Shown here: piece after piece, positions 35,927 to 49,100 of the stretch
Layout of the letters: each line of letters opens with the position of its first letter
How positions within the stretch are numbered: the first letter of the stretch is position 1
Assembly (NCBI GenBank): GCA_035771165.1
Contig: JAWNZC010000259.1
Coordinates: 1,315,845-1,379,844 of the forward strand
Source: Paragorgia papillata
Taxonomy: Eukaryota > Cnidaria > Anthozoa > Scleralcyonacea > Coralliidae
DNA length: 64,000 nucleotides
Direction of reading: 5' to 3'
The notes under the pieces: generated by a model
Seen by the model: the letters and a program-made list of their open reading frames with translations, nothing else
What the model was told of the DNA's origin: nothing
Database searches by the model: none
Program-made: the position numbers and the translations under genes

Positions 35927-37180
35927 TTGCCGACATTGGCGGGAATATTTCGACTGTTTCCGTTACTTTTAACCAGTTTTCCTATAGATCAAAATGAAGC
36001 GCATTCTCTCTTCTTGCTGGCCCAAGAAAAATTAGAAGTGTCCCAGATCTGGTTCAAGCGTTATTCGCATTTAAAACAAGACGCCCAAACTGTCAATTAC
36101 ATTGAACCAAAAATAGAAATCTTTATTAATTGTAGTTGCCGACATTGGCGGGAATATTTCGACTGTTTCCGTTACTTTTAACCAGTTTTCCTATAGATCA
36201 AAATGAAGCGCATTCTCTCTTCTTGCTGGCCCAAGAAAAATTAGAAGTGTCCCAGATCTGGTTCAAGCGTTATTCGCATTTAAAACAAGACGCCCAAACT
36301 GTCAATTACATTGAACCAAAAATAGAAATCTTTATTAATTGTAGTTGCCGACATTGGCGGGAATATTTCGACTGTTTCCGTTACTTTTAACCAGTTTTCC
36401 TATAGATCAAAATGAAGCGCATTCTCTCTTCTTGCTGGCCCAAGAAAAATTAGAAGTGTCCCAGATCTGGTTCAAGCGTTATTCGCATTTAAAACAAGAC
36501 GCCCAAACTGTCAATTACATTGAACCAAAAATAGAAATCTTTATTAATTGTAGTTGCCGACATTGGCGGGAATATTTCGACTGTTTCCGTTACTTTTAAC
36601 CAGTTTTCCTATAGATCAAAATGAAGCGCATTCTCTCTTCTTGCTGGCCCAAGAAAAATTAGAAGTGTCCCAGATCTGGTTCAAGCGTTATTCGCATTTA
36701 AAACAAGACGCCCAAACTGTCAATTACATTGAACCAAAAATAGAAATCTTTATTAATTGTAGTTGCCGACATTGGCGGGAATATTTCGACTGTTTCCGTT
36801 ACTTTTAACCAGTTTTCCTATAGATCAAAATGAAGCGCATTCTCTCTTCTTGCTGGCCCAAGAAAAATTAGAAGTGTCCCAGATCTGGTTCAAGCGTTAT
36901 TCGCATTTAAAACAAGACGCCCAAACTGTCAATTACATTGAACCAAAAATAGAAATCTTTATTAATTGTAGTTGCCGACATTGGCGGGAATATTTCGACT
37001 GTTTCCGTTACTTTTAACCAGTTTTCCTATAGATCAAAATGAAGCGCATTCTCTCTTCTTGCTGGCCCAAGAAAAATTAGAAGTGTCCCAGATCTGGTTC
37101 AAGCGTTATTCGCATTTAAAACAAGACGCCCAAACTGTCAATTACATTGAACCAAAAATAGAAATCTTTATTAATTGTAG
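35927..37180 (+). repeat. Run of six visually identical 209-bp monomers
   Basis: The monomers starting at 35927, 36136, 36345, 36554, 36763 and 36972 all read GGGAATATTTCGACTG, TATAGATCAAAATG, TTATTCGCATTTAAAAC and TTGAACCAAAAATAGAAAT, with no difference I can see. This is the commonest monomer type of the array and serves as its consensus. The run is the most homogeneous stretch in the window. Confidence 0.85.
36043..36052. repeat. 10-bp perfect palindrome CCAGATCTGG in the 209-bp monomer (representative)
   Basis: CCAGATCTGG reads the same on both strands and is present in nearly every monomer. It contains AGATCT, so the array should be cut into a 209-bp ladder by an enzyme recognising that site. 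A few monomers have lost it through AGATTTGG (e.g. 7036, 8242) or AGATGTGG (26890, 27520, 28980, 29610, 30840). Confidence 0.9.
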
Positions 37181-40100
37181 TTGCCGACATTGGCGGGAAT
37201 ATTTCGACTGTTTCCGTTACTTTTAACCCGTTTTCCTATACAACAAAATGAAGCGCATTCTCTCTTCTTGCTGGCCCAAGAAAAATTAGAAGTGTCCCAG
37301 ATCTGGTTCAAGCGTTATTCGCATTTAAAACAAGACGCCCAAACTGTCAATTACATTGCGCCAAAAATAGAAATCTTTATTAATTGTAGTTGCCGACATT
37401 GGCGGGAAGATTTCGACTGCTTCCGTTACTTTTAACCAGTTTTCCTATACATCAAAATGAAGCGCATTCTCTCTTCTTGCTGGCCCAAGAAAAATTAGAA
37501 GTGTCCCAGATCTGGTTCAAGCGTTATTCGCATTTAAAACAAGACGCCCAAACTGTCAATTACATTGAACCAAAAATAGAAATCTTTATTAATTGTAGTT
37601 GCCGACATTGGCGGGAATATTTCGACTGTTTCCGTTACTTTTAACCAGTTTTCCTATAGATCAAAATGAAGCGCATTCTCTCTTCTTGCTGGCCCAAGAA
37701 AAATTAGAAGTGTCCCAGATCTGGTTCAAGCGTTATTCGCATTTAAAACAAGACGCCCAAACTGTCAATTACATTGAACCAAAAATAGAAATCTTTATTA
37801 ATTGTAGTTGCCGACATTGGCGGGAATATTTGCGACTGTTTCCGTTACTTTTAACCAGTTTTCCTATAGATCAAAATGAAGCGCATTCTCTCTTCTTGCT
37901 GGCCCAAGAAAAATTAGAAGTGTCCCAGATCTGGTTCAAGCGTTATTCGCATTTAAAACAAGACGCCCAAACTGTCAATTACATTGAACCAAAAATAGAA
38001 ATCTTTATTAATTGTAGTTGCCGACATTGGCGGGAATATTTCGACTGTTTCCGTTACTTTTAACCAGTTTTCCTATAGATCAAAATGAAGCGCATTCTCT
38101 CTTCTTGCTGGCCCAAGAAAAATTAGAAGTGTCCCAGATCTGGTTCAAGCGTTATTCGCATTTAAAACAAGACGCCCAAACTGTCAATTACATTGCGCCA
38201 AAAATAGAAATCTTTATTAATTGTAGTTGCCGACATTGGCGGGAAGATTTCGACTGCTTCCGTTACTTTTTCACCAGCTTTCCTATACAACAAAATCAAG
38301 CGCATTCTCCCTTCTTGCTGGCCCAAGAAAAATTAGAAGTGTCCCAGATCTGGTTCAAGCGTTATTCGCATTTAAAACAAGACGCCCAAACTGTCAATTA
38401 CATTGAACCAAAAATAGAAATCTTTATTAATTGTAGTTGCCGACATTGGCGGGAATATTTCGACTGTTTCCGTTACTTTTAACCAGTTTTCCTATAGATC
38501 AAAATGAAGCGCATTCTCTCTTCTTGCTGGCCCAAGAAAAATTAGAAGTGTCCCAGATCTGGTTCAAGCGTTATTCGCATTTAAAACAAGACGCCCAAAC
38601 TGTCAATTACATTGAACCAAAAATAGAAATCTTTATTAATTGTAGTTGCCGACATTGGCGGGAATATTTCGACTGTTTCCGTTACTTTTAACCAGTTTTC
38701 CTATAGATCAAAATGAAGCGCATTCTCTCTTCTTGCTGGCCCAAGAAAAAATTAGAAGTGTCCCAGATCTGGTTCAAGCGTTATTCGCATTTAAAACAAG
38801 ACGCCCAAACTGTCAATTACATTGCGCCAAAAATAGAAATCTTTATTAATTGTAGTTGCCGACATTGGCGGGAAGATTTCGACTGCTTCCGTTACTTTTC
38901 ACCAGCTTTCCTATACAACAAAATCAAGCGCATTCTCCCTTCTTGCTGGCCCAAGAAAAATTAGAAGTGTCCCAGATCTGGTTCAAGCGTTATTCGCATT
39001 TAAAACTAGACGCCCAAACTGTCAATTACATTGCGCCAAAAATAGAAATCTTTATTAATTGTAGTTGCCGACATTGGCGGGAAGATTTCGACTGCTTCCG
39101 TTAATTTTAACCAGCTTTGCTATACAACGAAATGAAGCGCATTCTCTCTTCTTGCTGGCCAAGAAAAATTAGAAGTGTCCCAGATCTGGTTCAAGCGTTA
39201 TTCGCATTTAAAACAAGACGCCCAAACTGTCAATTACATTGCGCCAAAAATAGAAATCTTTATTAATTGTAGTTGCCGACATTGGCCGGAAGATTTCGAT
39301 TGCTTCCGTTACTTTTAACCAGCTTTCCTATACTTCAAGATGAAGCGCATTCTCTCTTCTTGCTGGCCCAGGAAAAATTAGAAGTGTCCCAGATCTGGTT
39401 CAAGCGTTAACAAGACGCCCAAACTATCAATTACATTGCGCCAAAAATGGAAATCTTTATTAATTGTAGTTGCCGACATTGGCGGGAAGATTTCGACTGC
39501 TTCCGTTACTTTTAACCAGCTTTCCTATACTTCAAAATGAAGCGCATTCTCTCTTCTTGCTGGCCCAAGAAAAATTAGAAGTGTCCCAGATCTGGTTCAA
39601 GCGTTAACAAGACGCCCAAACTGTCAATTACATTGAACCAAAAATAGAAATCTTTATTAATTGTAGTTGCCGACATTGGCGGGAATATTGCGACTGTTTC
39701 CGTTACTTATAACCAGTTTTCCTATAGATCAAAATGAAGCGCATTCTCTCTTCTTGCTGGCCCAAGAAAAATTAGAAGTGTCCCAGATCTGGTTCAAGCG
39801 TTATTCGCATTTAAAACAAGACGCCCAAACTGTCAATTACATTGAACCAAAAATAGAAATCTTTATTAATTGTAGTTGCCGACATTGGCGGGAATATTTC
39901 GACTGTTTCCGTTACTTTTAACCAGTTTTCCTATAGATCAAAATGAAGCGCATTCTCTCTTCTTGCTGGCCCAAGAAAAATTAGAAGTGTCCCAGATCTG
40001 GTTCAAGCGTTATTCGCATTTAAAACAAGACGCCCAAACTGTCAATTACATTGAACCAAAAATAGAAATCTTTATTAATTGTAGTTGCCGACATTGGCGG

Positions 40101-43100
40101 GAATATTTCGACTGTTTCCGTTACTTTTAACCAGTTTTCCTATAGATCAAAATGAAGCGCATTCTCTCTTCTTGCTGGCCCAAGAAAAATTAGAAGTGTC
40201 CCAGATCTGGTTCAAGCGTTATTCGCATTTAAAACAAGACGCCCAAACTGTCAATTACATTGCGCCAAAAATAGAAATCTTTATTAATTGTAGTTGCCGA
40301 CATTGGCGGGAAGATTTCGACTGCTTCCGTTACTTTTCACCTGCTTTCCTATACAACAAAATCAAGCGCATTCTCCCTTTCTTGCTGGCCCAAGAAAAAT
40401 TAGAAGTGTCCCAGATCTGGTTCAAGCGTTATTCGCATTTAAAACAAGACGCCCAAACTGTCAATTACATTGAACCAAAAATAGAAATCTTTATTAATTG
40501 TAGTTGCCGACATTGGCGGGAATATTGCGACTGTTTCCGTTACTTTTAACCAGTTTTCCTATAGATCAAAATGAAGCGCATTCTCTCTTCTTGCTGGCCC
40601 AAGAAAAATTAGAAGTGTCCCAGATCTGGTTCAAGCGTTATTCGCATTTAAATCAAGACGCCCAAACTGTCAATTACATTGAACCAAAAATAGAAATCTT
40701 TATTAATTGTAGTTGCCGACATTGGCGGGAATATTTCGACTGTTTCCGTTACTTTTAACCAGTTTTCCTATAGATCAAAATGAAGCGCATTCTCTCTTCT
40801 TGCTGGTCCAAGAAAAATTAGAAGTGTCCCAGATCTGGTTCAAGCGTTATTCGCATTTAAAACAAGACGCCCAAACTGTCAATTACATTGCGCCAAAAAT
40901 AGAAATCTTTATTAATTGTAGTTGCCGACATTGGCGGGAAGATTTCGACTGCTTCCGTTACTTTTCACCAGCTTTGCTATACAACAAAATCAAGCGCATT
41001 CTCCCTTCTTGCTGGCCCAAGAAAAATTAGAAGTGTCCCAGATCTGGTTCAAGCGTTATTCGCATTTAAAACAAGACGCCCAAACTGTCAATTACATTGC
41101 GCCAAAAATAGAAATCTTTATTAATTGTAGTTGCCGACATTGGCGGGAAGATTTCGACTGCTTCCGTTACTTTTCACCAGCTTTCCTATACAACAAAATC
41201 AAGCGCATTCTCCCTTCTTGCTGGCCCAAGAAAAATTAGAAGTGTCCCAGATCTGGTTCAAGCGTTATTCGCATTTAAAACAAGACGCCCAAACTGTCAA
41301 TTACATTGAACCAAAAATAGAAATCTTTATTAATTGTAGTTGCCGACATTTGCGGGAATATTGCGACTGTTTCCGTTACCTTTAACCAGTTTTCCTATAG
41401 ATCAAAATGAAGCGCATTCTCTCTTCTTGCTGGCCCAAGAAAAATTAGAAGTGTCCCAGATCTGGTTCAAGCGTTATTCGCATTTAAAACAAGACGCCCA
41501 AACTGTCAATTACATTGAACCAAAAATAGAAATCTTTATTAATTGTAGTTGCCGACATTGGCGGGAATATTTCGACTGTTTCCGTTACTTTTAACCAGTT
41601 TTCCTATAGATCAAAATGAAGCGCATTCTCTCTTCTTGCTGGCCCAAGAAAAATTAGAAGTGTCGCAGATCTGGTTCAAGCGTTATTCGCATTTAAAACA
41701 AGACGCCCAAACTGTCAATTACATTGCGCCAAAAATAGAAATCTTTATTAATTGTAGTTGCCGACATTGGCGGGAATATTGCGACTGTTTCCGTTACTTT
41801 TAACCAGTTTTCCTATAGATCAAAATGAAGCGCATTCTCTCTTCTTGCTGGCCCAAGAAAAATTAGAAGTGTCCCAGATCTGGTTCAAGCGTTATTCGCA
41901 TTTAAAAACAAGACGCCCAAACTGTCAATTACATTGAACCAAAAAATAGAAATCTTTATTAATTGTAGTTGCCGACATTGGCGGGAATATTTCGACTGTT
42001 TCCGTTACTTTTAACCAGTTTTCCTATAGATCAAAATGAAGCGCATTCTCTCTTCTTGCTGGCCCAAGAAAAATTAGAAGTGTTCCAGATCTGGTTCAAG
42101 CGTTATTCGCATTTAAAACAAGACGCCCAAACTGTCAATTACATTGCGCCAAAAATATAAATCTTTATTAATTGTAGTTGCCGACATTGGCGGGAATATT
42201 TCGACTGTTTCCGTTACTTTTAACCAGTTTTCCTATAGATCAAAATGAAGCGCATTCTCTCTTCTTGCTGGCCCAAGAAAAATTAGAAGTGTCCCAGATC
42301 TGGTTCAAGCGTTATTCGCATTTAAAACAAGACGCCCAAACTGTCAATTACATTGAACCAAAAATAGAAATCTTTATTAATTGTAGTTGCCGACATTGGC
42401 GGGAATATTTCGACTGTTTCCGTTACTTTTAACCAGTTTTCCTATAGATCAAAATGAAGCGCATTCTCTCATCTTGCTGGCCCAAGAAAAATTAGAAGTG
42501 TCCCAGATCTGGTTCAAGCGTTATTCGCATTTAAAACAAGACGCCCAAACTGTCAATTACATTGCGCCAAAAATAGAAATCTTTATTAATTGTAGTTGCC
42601 GACATTGGCGGGAAGATTTCGACTGCTTCCGTTACTTTTCACCAGCTTTCCTATACAACAAAATCAAGCGCATTCTCCCTTCTTGCTGGCCCAAGAAAAA
42701 TTAGAAGTGTCCCAGATCTGGTTCAAGCGTTATTCGCATTTAAAACAAGACGCCCAAACTGTCAATTACATTGAACCAAAAATAGAAATCTTTATTAATT
42801 GTAGTTGCCGACATTGGCGGGAATATTGCGACTGTTTCCGTTACTTTTAACCAGTTTTCCTATAGATCAAAATGAAGCGCATTCTCTCTTCTTGCTGGCC
42901 CAAGAAAAATTAGAAGTGTCCCAGATCTGGTTCAAGCGTTATTCGCATTTAAAACAAGACGCCCAAACTGTCAATTACATTGCGCCAAAAATAGAAATCT
43001 TTATTAATTGTAGTTGCCGACATTGGCGGGAAGATTTCGACTGCTTCCGTTACTTTTAACCAGCTTTCCTATACAACAAAATCAAGCGCATTCTCTCTTC

Positions 43101-46100
43101 TTGCTGGCCCAAGAAAAATTAGAAGTGTCCCAGATCTGGTTCAAGCGTTATTCGCATTTAAAACTAGACGCCCAAACTGTCAATTACATTGCGCCAAAAA
43201 TAGAAATCTTTATTAATTGTAGTTGCCGACATTGGCGGGAAGATTTCGACTGCTTCCGTTAATTTTAACCAGCTTTCCTATACACCGAAATGAAGCGCAT
43301 GCTCTCTTCTTGCTGGCGCAAGAAAAATTAGAAGTGTCCCAGATCTGGTTCAAGCGTTAATCGCATTTAAAACAAGACGCCCAAACTGTCAATTACATTG
43401 CGCCAAAAAATAGAAATCTTTATTAATTGTAGTTGCCGACATTGGCCGGAAGATTTCGACTGCTTCCGTTACTTTTAACCAGCTTTCCTATACTTCAAAA
43501 TGAAGCGCATTCTCTCTTCTTGCTGGCCCAAGAAAAATTAGAAGTGTCCCAGATCTGGTTCAAGCGTTAAAACAAGACGCCCAAACTATCAATTACATTG
43601 CGCCAAAAATGGAAATCTTTATTAATTGTAGTTGCCGACATTGGCGGGAAGATTTCGACTGCTTCCGTTACTTTTAACCAGCTTTCCTATACTTCAAAAT
43701 GAAGCGCATTCTCTCTTCTTGTTGGCCCAGGAAAAATTAGAAGTGTCCCAGATCTGGTTCAAGCGTTTAAAACAAGACGCCCAAACTGTCAATTACATTG
43801 AACCAAAAATAGAAATCTTTATTAATTGTAGTTGCCGACATTGGCGGGAATATTGCGACTGTTTCCGTTACTTTTAACCAGTTTTCCTATAGATCAAAAT
43901 GAAGCGCATTCTCTCTTCTTGCTGGCCCAAGAAAAATTAGAAGTGTCCCAGATCTGGTTCAAGCGTTATTCGCATTTAAAACAAGACGCCCAAACTGTCA
44001 ATTACATTGAACCAAAAATAGAAATCTTTATTAATTGTAGTTGCCGACATTGGCGGGAATATTTCGACTGTTTCCGTTACTTTTAACCAGTTTTCCTATA
44101 GATCAAAATGAAGCGCATTCTCTCTTCTTGCTGGCCCAAGAAAAATTAGAAGTGTCCCAGATCTGGTTCAAGCGTTATTCGCATTTAAAACAAGACGCCC
44201 AAACTGTCAATTACATTGCGCCAAAAATATAAATCTTTATTAATTGTAGTTGCCGACATTGGCGGGAAGATTTCGACTGCTTCCGTTACTTTTCACCTGC
44301 TTTCCTATACAACAAAATCAAGCGCATTCTCCCTTCTTGCTGGCCCAAGAAAAATTAGAAGTGTCCCAGATCTGGTTCAAGCGTTATTAGCATTTAAAAC
44401 AAGACGCCCAAACTGTCAATTACATTGAACCAAAAATAGAAATCTTTATTAATTGTAGTTGCCGACATTTGCGGGAATATTGCGACTGTTTCCGTTACTT
44501 TTAACCAGTTTTCCTATAGATCAAAATGAAGCGCATTCTCTCTTCTTGCTGGCCCAAGAAAAATTAGAAGTGTCCCAGATCTGGTTCAAGCGTTATTCGC
44601 ATTTAAAACAAGACGCCCAAACTGTCAATTACATTGAACCAAAAATAGAAATCTTTATTAATTGTAGTTGCCGACATTGGCGGGAATATTTCGACTGTTT
44701 CCGTTACTTTTAACCAGTTTTCCTATAGATCAAAATGAAGCGCATTCTCTCTTCTTGCTGGCCCAAGAAAAATTAGAAGTGTCCCAGATCTGGTTCAAGC
44801 GTTATTCGCATTTAAAACAAGACGCCCAAACTGTCAATTACATTGAACCAAAAATAGAAATCTTTATTAATTGTAGTTGCCGACATTGGCGGGAATATTG
44901 CGACTGTTTCCGTTACTTTTAACCAGTTTTCCTATAGATCAAAATGAAGCGCATTCTCTCTTCTTGCTGGCCCAAGAAAAATTAGAAGTGTCCCAGATCT
45001 GGTTCAAGCGTTATTCGCATTTAAAACAAGACGCCCAAACTGTCAATTACATTGAACCAAAAATAGAAATCTTTATTAATTGTAGTTGCCGACATTGGCG
45101 GGAATATTGCGACTGTTTCCGTTACTTTTAACCAGTTTTCCTATAGATCAAAATGAAGCGCATTCTCTCTTCTTGCTGGCCCAAGAAAAATTAGAAGTGT
45201 CCCAGATCTGGTTCAAGCGTTATTCGCATTTAAAACAAGACGCCCAAACTGTCAATTACATTGAACCAAAAATAGAAATCTTTATTAATTGTAGTTGCCG
45301 ACATTGGCGGGAATATTGCGACTGTTTCCGTTACTTTTAACCAGTTTTCCTATAGATCAAAATGAAGCGCATTCTCTCTTCTTGCTGGCCCAAGAAAAAT
45401 TAGAAGTGTCCCAGATCTGGTTCAAGCGTTATTCGCATTTAAAACAAGACGCCCAAACTGTCAATTACATTGAACCAAAAATAGAAATCTTTATTAATTG
45501 TAGTTGCCGACATTGGCGGGAATATTTCGACTGTTTCCGTTACTTTTAACCAGTTTTCCTATACATCAAAATGAAGCGCATTCTCTCTTCTTGCTGGCCC
45601 AAGAAAAATTAGAAGTGTCCCAGATCTGGTTCAAGCGTTATTCGCATTTAAAACTAGACGCCCAAACTGTCAATTACATTGCGCCAAAAATAGAAATCTT
45701 TATTAATTGTAGTTGCCGACATTGGCGGGAAGATTTCGACTGCTTCCGTTACTTTTAACCAGCTTTCCTATACACCGAAATGAAGCGCATGCTCTCTTCT
45801 TGCTGGCCCAAGAAAAATTAGAAGTGTCCCAGATCTGGTTCAAGCGTTATTCGCATTTAAAACAAGACGCCCAAACTGTCAATTACATTGCGCCAAAAAT
45901 AGAAATCTTTATTAATTGTAGTTGCCGACATTGGCGGGAAGATTTCGACTGCTTCCGTTACTTTTAACCAGCTTTCCTATACTTCAAAATGAAGCGCATT
46001 CTCTCTTCTTGCTGGCCCAGGAAAAATTAGAAGTGTCCCAGATCTGGTTCAAGCGTTATTCGCATTTAAAACAAGACGCCCAAACTGTCAATTACATTGC

Positions 46101-49100
46101 GCCAAAAATGGAAATCTTTATTAATTGTAGTTGCCGACATTGGCGGGAAGATTTCGACTGTTTCCGTTACTTTTAACCAGCTTTCCTATACTTCAAAATG
46201 AAGCGCATTCTCTCTTCTTGCTGGCCCAGGAAAAAATTAGAAGTGTCCCAGATCTGGTTCAAGCGTTATTCGCATTTAAACAAGACGCCCAAACTGTCAA
46301 TTACATTGAACCAAAAATAGAAATCTTTATTAATTGTAGTTGCCGACATTGGCGGGAATATTGCGACTGTTTCCGTTACTTTTAACCAGTTTTCCTATAG
46401 ATCAAAATGAAGCGCATTCTCTCTTCTTGCTGGCCCAAGAAAAATTAGAAGTGTCCCAGATCTGGTTCAAGCGTTATTCGCATTTAAAACAAGACGCCCA
46501 AACTGTCAATTACATTGAACCAAAAATAGAAATCTTTATTAATTGTAGTTGCCGACATTGGCGGGAATATTTCGACTGTTTCCGTTACTTTTAACCAGTT
46601 TTCCTATAGATCAAAATGAAGCGCATTCTCTCTTCTTGCTGGCCCAAGAAAAATTAGAAGTGTCCCAGATCTGGTTCAAGCGTTATTCGCATTTAAAACA
46701 AGACGCCCAAACTGTCAATTACATTGCGCCAAAAATAGAAATCTTTATTAATTGTAGTTGCCGACATTGGCCGGGAAGATTTCGACTGCTTCCGTTACTT
46801 TTAACCAGCTTTCCTATACTTCAAAATGAAGCGCATTCTCTCTTCTTGCTGGCCCAGGAAAAAAATTAGAAGTGTCCCAGATCTGGTTCAAGCGTTAAAC
46901 AAGACGCCCAAACTGTCAATTACATTGCGCCAAAAATAGAAATCTTTATTAATTGTAGTTGCCGACATTGGCGGGAATATTTCGACTGCTTCCGTTACTT
47001 TTAACCAGCTTTCCTATACTTCAAAATGAAGCGCATTCTCTCTTCTTGTTGGCCCAGGAAAAATTAGAAGTGTCCCAGATCTGGTTCAAGCGTTATTCGC
47101 ATTTAAAACAACACGCCCAAACTGTCAATTACATTGAACCAAAAATAGAAATCTTTATTAATTGTAGTTGCCGACATTGGCGGGAATATTGCGACTGTTT
47201 CCGTTACTTATAACCAGTTTTCCTATAGATCAAAATGAAGCGCATTCTCTCTTCTTGCTGGCCCAAGAAAAATTAGAAGTGTCCCAGATCTGGTTCAAGC
47301 GTTATTCGCATTTAAAACAAGACGCCCAAACTGTCAATTACATTGAACCAAAAATAGAAATCTTTATTAATTGTAGTTGCCGACATTGGCGGGAATATTT
47401 CGACTGTTTCCGTTACTTTTAACCAGTTTTCCTATAGATCAAAATGAAGCGCATTCTCTCTTCTTGCTGGCCCAAGAAAAATTAGAAGTGTCCCAGATCT
47501 GGTTCAAGCGTTATTCGCATTTAAAACAAGACGCCCAAACTGTCAATTACATTGCGCCAAAAATATAAATCTTTATTAATTGTAGTTGCCGACATTGGCG
47601 GGAAGATTTCGACTGCTTCCGTTACTTTTCACCAGCTTTCCTATACAACAAAATCAAGCGCATTCTCCCTTCTTGCTGGCCCAAGAAAAATTAGAAGTGT
47701 CCCAGATCTGGTTCAAGCGTTATTCGCATTTAAAACAAGACGCCCAAACTGTCAATTACATTGAACCAAAAATAGAAATCTTTATTAATTGTAGTTGCCG
47801 ACATTGGCGGGAATATTTCGACTGTTTCCGTTACTTTTAACCAGTTTTCCTATAGATCAAAATGAAGCGCATTCTCTCTTCTTGCTGGCCCAAGAAAAAT
47901 TAGAAGTGTCCCAGATCTGGTTCAAGCGTTATTCGCATTTAAAACAAGACGCCCAAACTGTCAATTACATTGCGCCAAAAATATAAATCTTTATTAATTG
48001 TAGTTGCCGACATTGGCGGGAAGATTTCGACTGCTTCCGTTACTTTTCACCAGCTTTCCTATACAACAAAATCAAGCGCATTCTCCCTTCTTGCTGGCCC
48101 AAGAAAAATTAGAAGTGTCCCAGATCTGGTTCAAGCGTTATTCGCATTTAAAACAAGACGCCCAAACTGTCAATTACATTGAACCAAAAATAGAAATCTT
48201 TATTAATTGTAGTTGCCGACATTGGCGGGAATATTGCGACTGTTTCCGTTACTTTTAACCAGTTTTCCTATAGATCAAAATGAAGCGCATTCTCTCTTCT
48301 TGCTGGCCCAAGAAAAATTAGAAGTGTCCCAGATCTGGTTCAAGCGTTATTCGCATTTAAAACAAGACGCCCAAACTGTCAATTACATTGAACCAAAAAT
48401 AGAAATCTTTATTAATTGTAGTTGCCGACATTGGCGGGAATATTTCGACTGTTTCCGTTACTTTTAACCAGTTTTCCTATAGATCAAAATGAAGCGCATT
48501 CTCTCTTCTTGCTGGCCCAAGAAAAATTAGAAGTGTTCCAGATCTGGTTCAAGCGTTATTCGCATTTAAAACAAGACGCCCAAACTGTCAATTACATTGC
48601 GCCAAAAATATAAATCTTTATTAATTGTAGTTGCCGACATTGGCGGGAATATTTCGACTGTTTCCGTTACTTTTAACCAGTTTTCCTATACATCAAAATG
48701 AAGCGCATTCTCTCTTCTTGCTGGCCCAAGAAAAATTAGAAGTGTCCCAGATCTGGTTCAAGCGTTATTCGCATTTAAAACAAGACGCCCAAACTGTCAA
48801 TTACATTGCGCCAAAAATATAAATCTTTATTAATTGTAGTTGCCGACATTGGCGGGAAGATTTCGACTGCTTCCGTTACTTTTCACCAGCTTTCCTATAC
48901 AACAAAATCAAGCGCATTCTCCCTTCTTGCTGGCCCAAGAAAAATTAGAAGTGTCCCAGATCTGGTTCAAGCGTTATTCGCATTTAAAACAAGACGCCCA
49001 AACTGTCAATTACATTGAACCAAAAATAGAAATCTTTATTAATTGTAGTTGCCGACATTGGCGGGAATATTTCGACTGTTTCCGTTACTTTTAACCAGTT

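Noticed and set aside
35927..35950. CENP-B box in the 209-bp monomer
   Set aside because: The best alignment (GCCG-ACAT-T-GG-CGGG) matches only about six of the nine core bases and misses the TTCG start, so it is too weak to call.
36018..36075. tRNA gene or tRNA-derived SINE in the monomer
   Set aside because: The GGTTCAAGCG word looks like a B box, but the flanking bases cannot form a T-stem and no acceptor or anticodon stem can be drawn.
37599..38482. Longer 154-codon frames spanning two monomers (also 40085-40549, 60471-60998, 61517-61981)
   Set aside because: Each arises because a one- or two-base indel (for example ATATTTGCGAC near 37830, CTTTTTCACC near 38270, GTAGTTTGCC near 60680) happens to bring two monomers into phase. 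This is not evidence of a gene.
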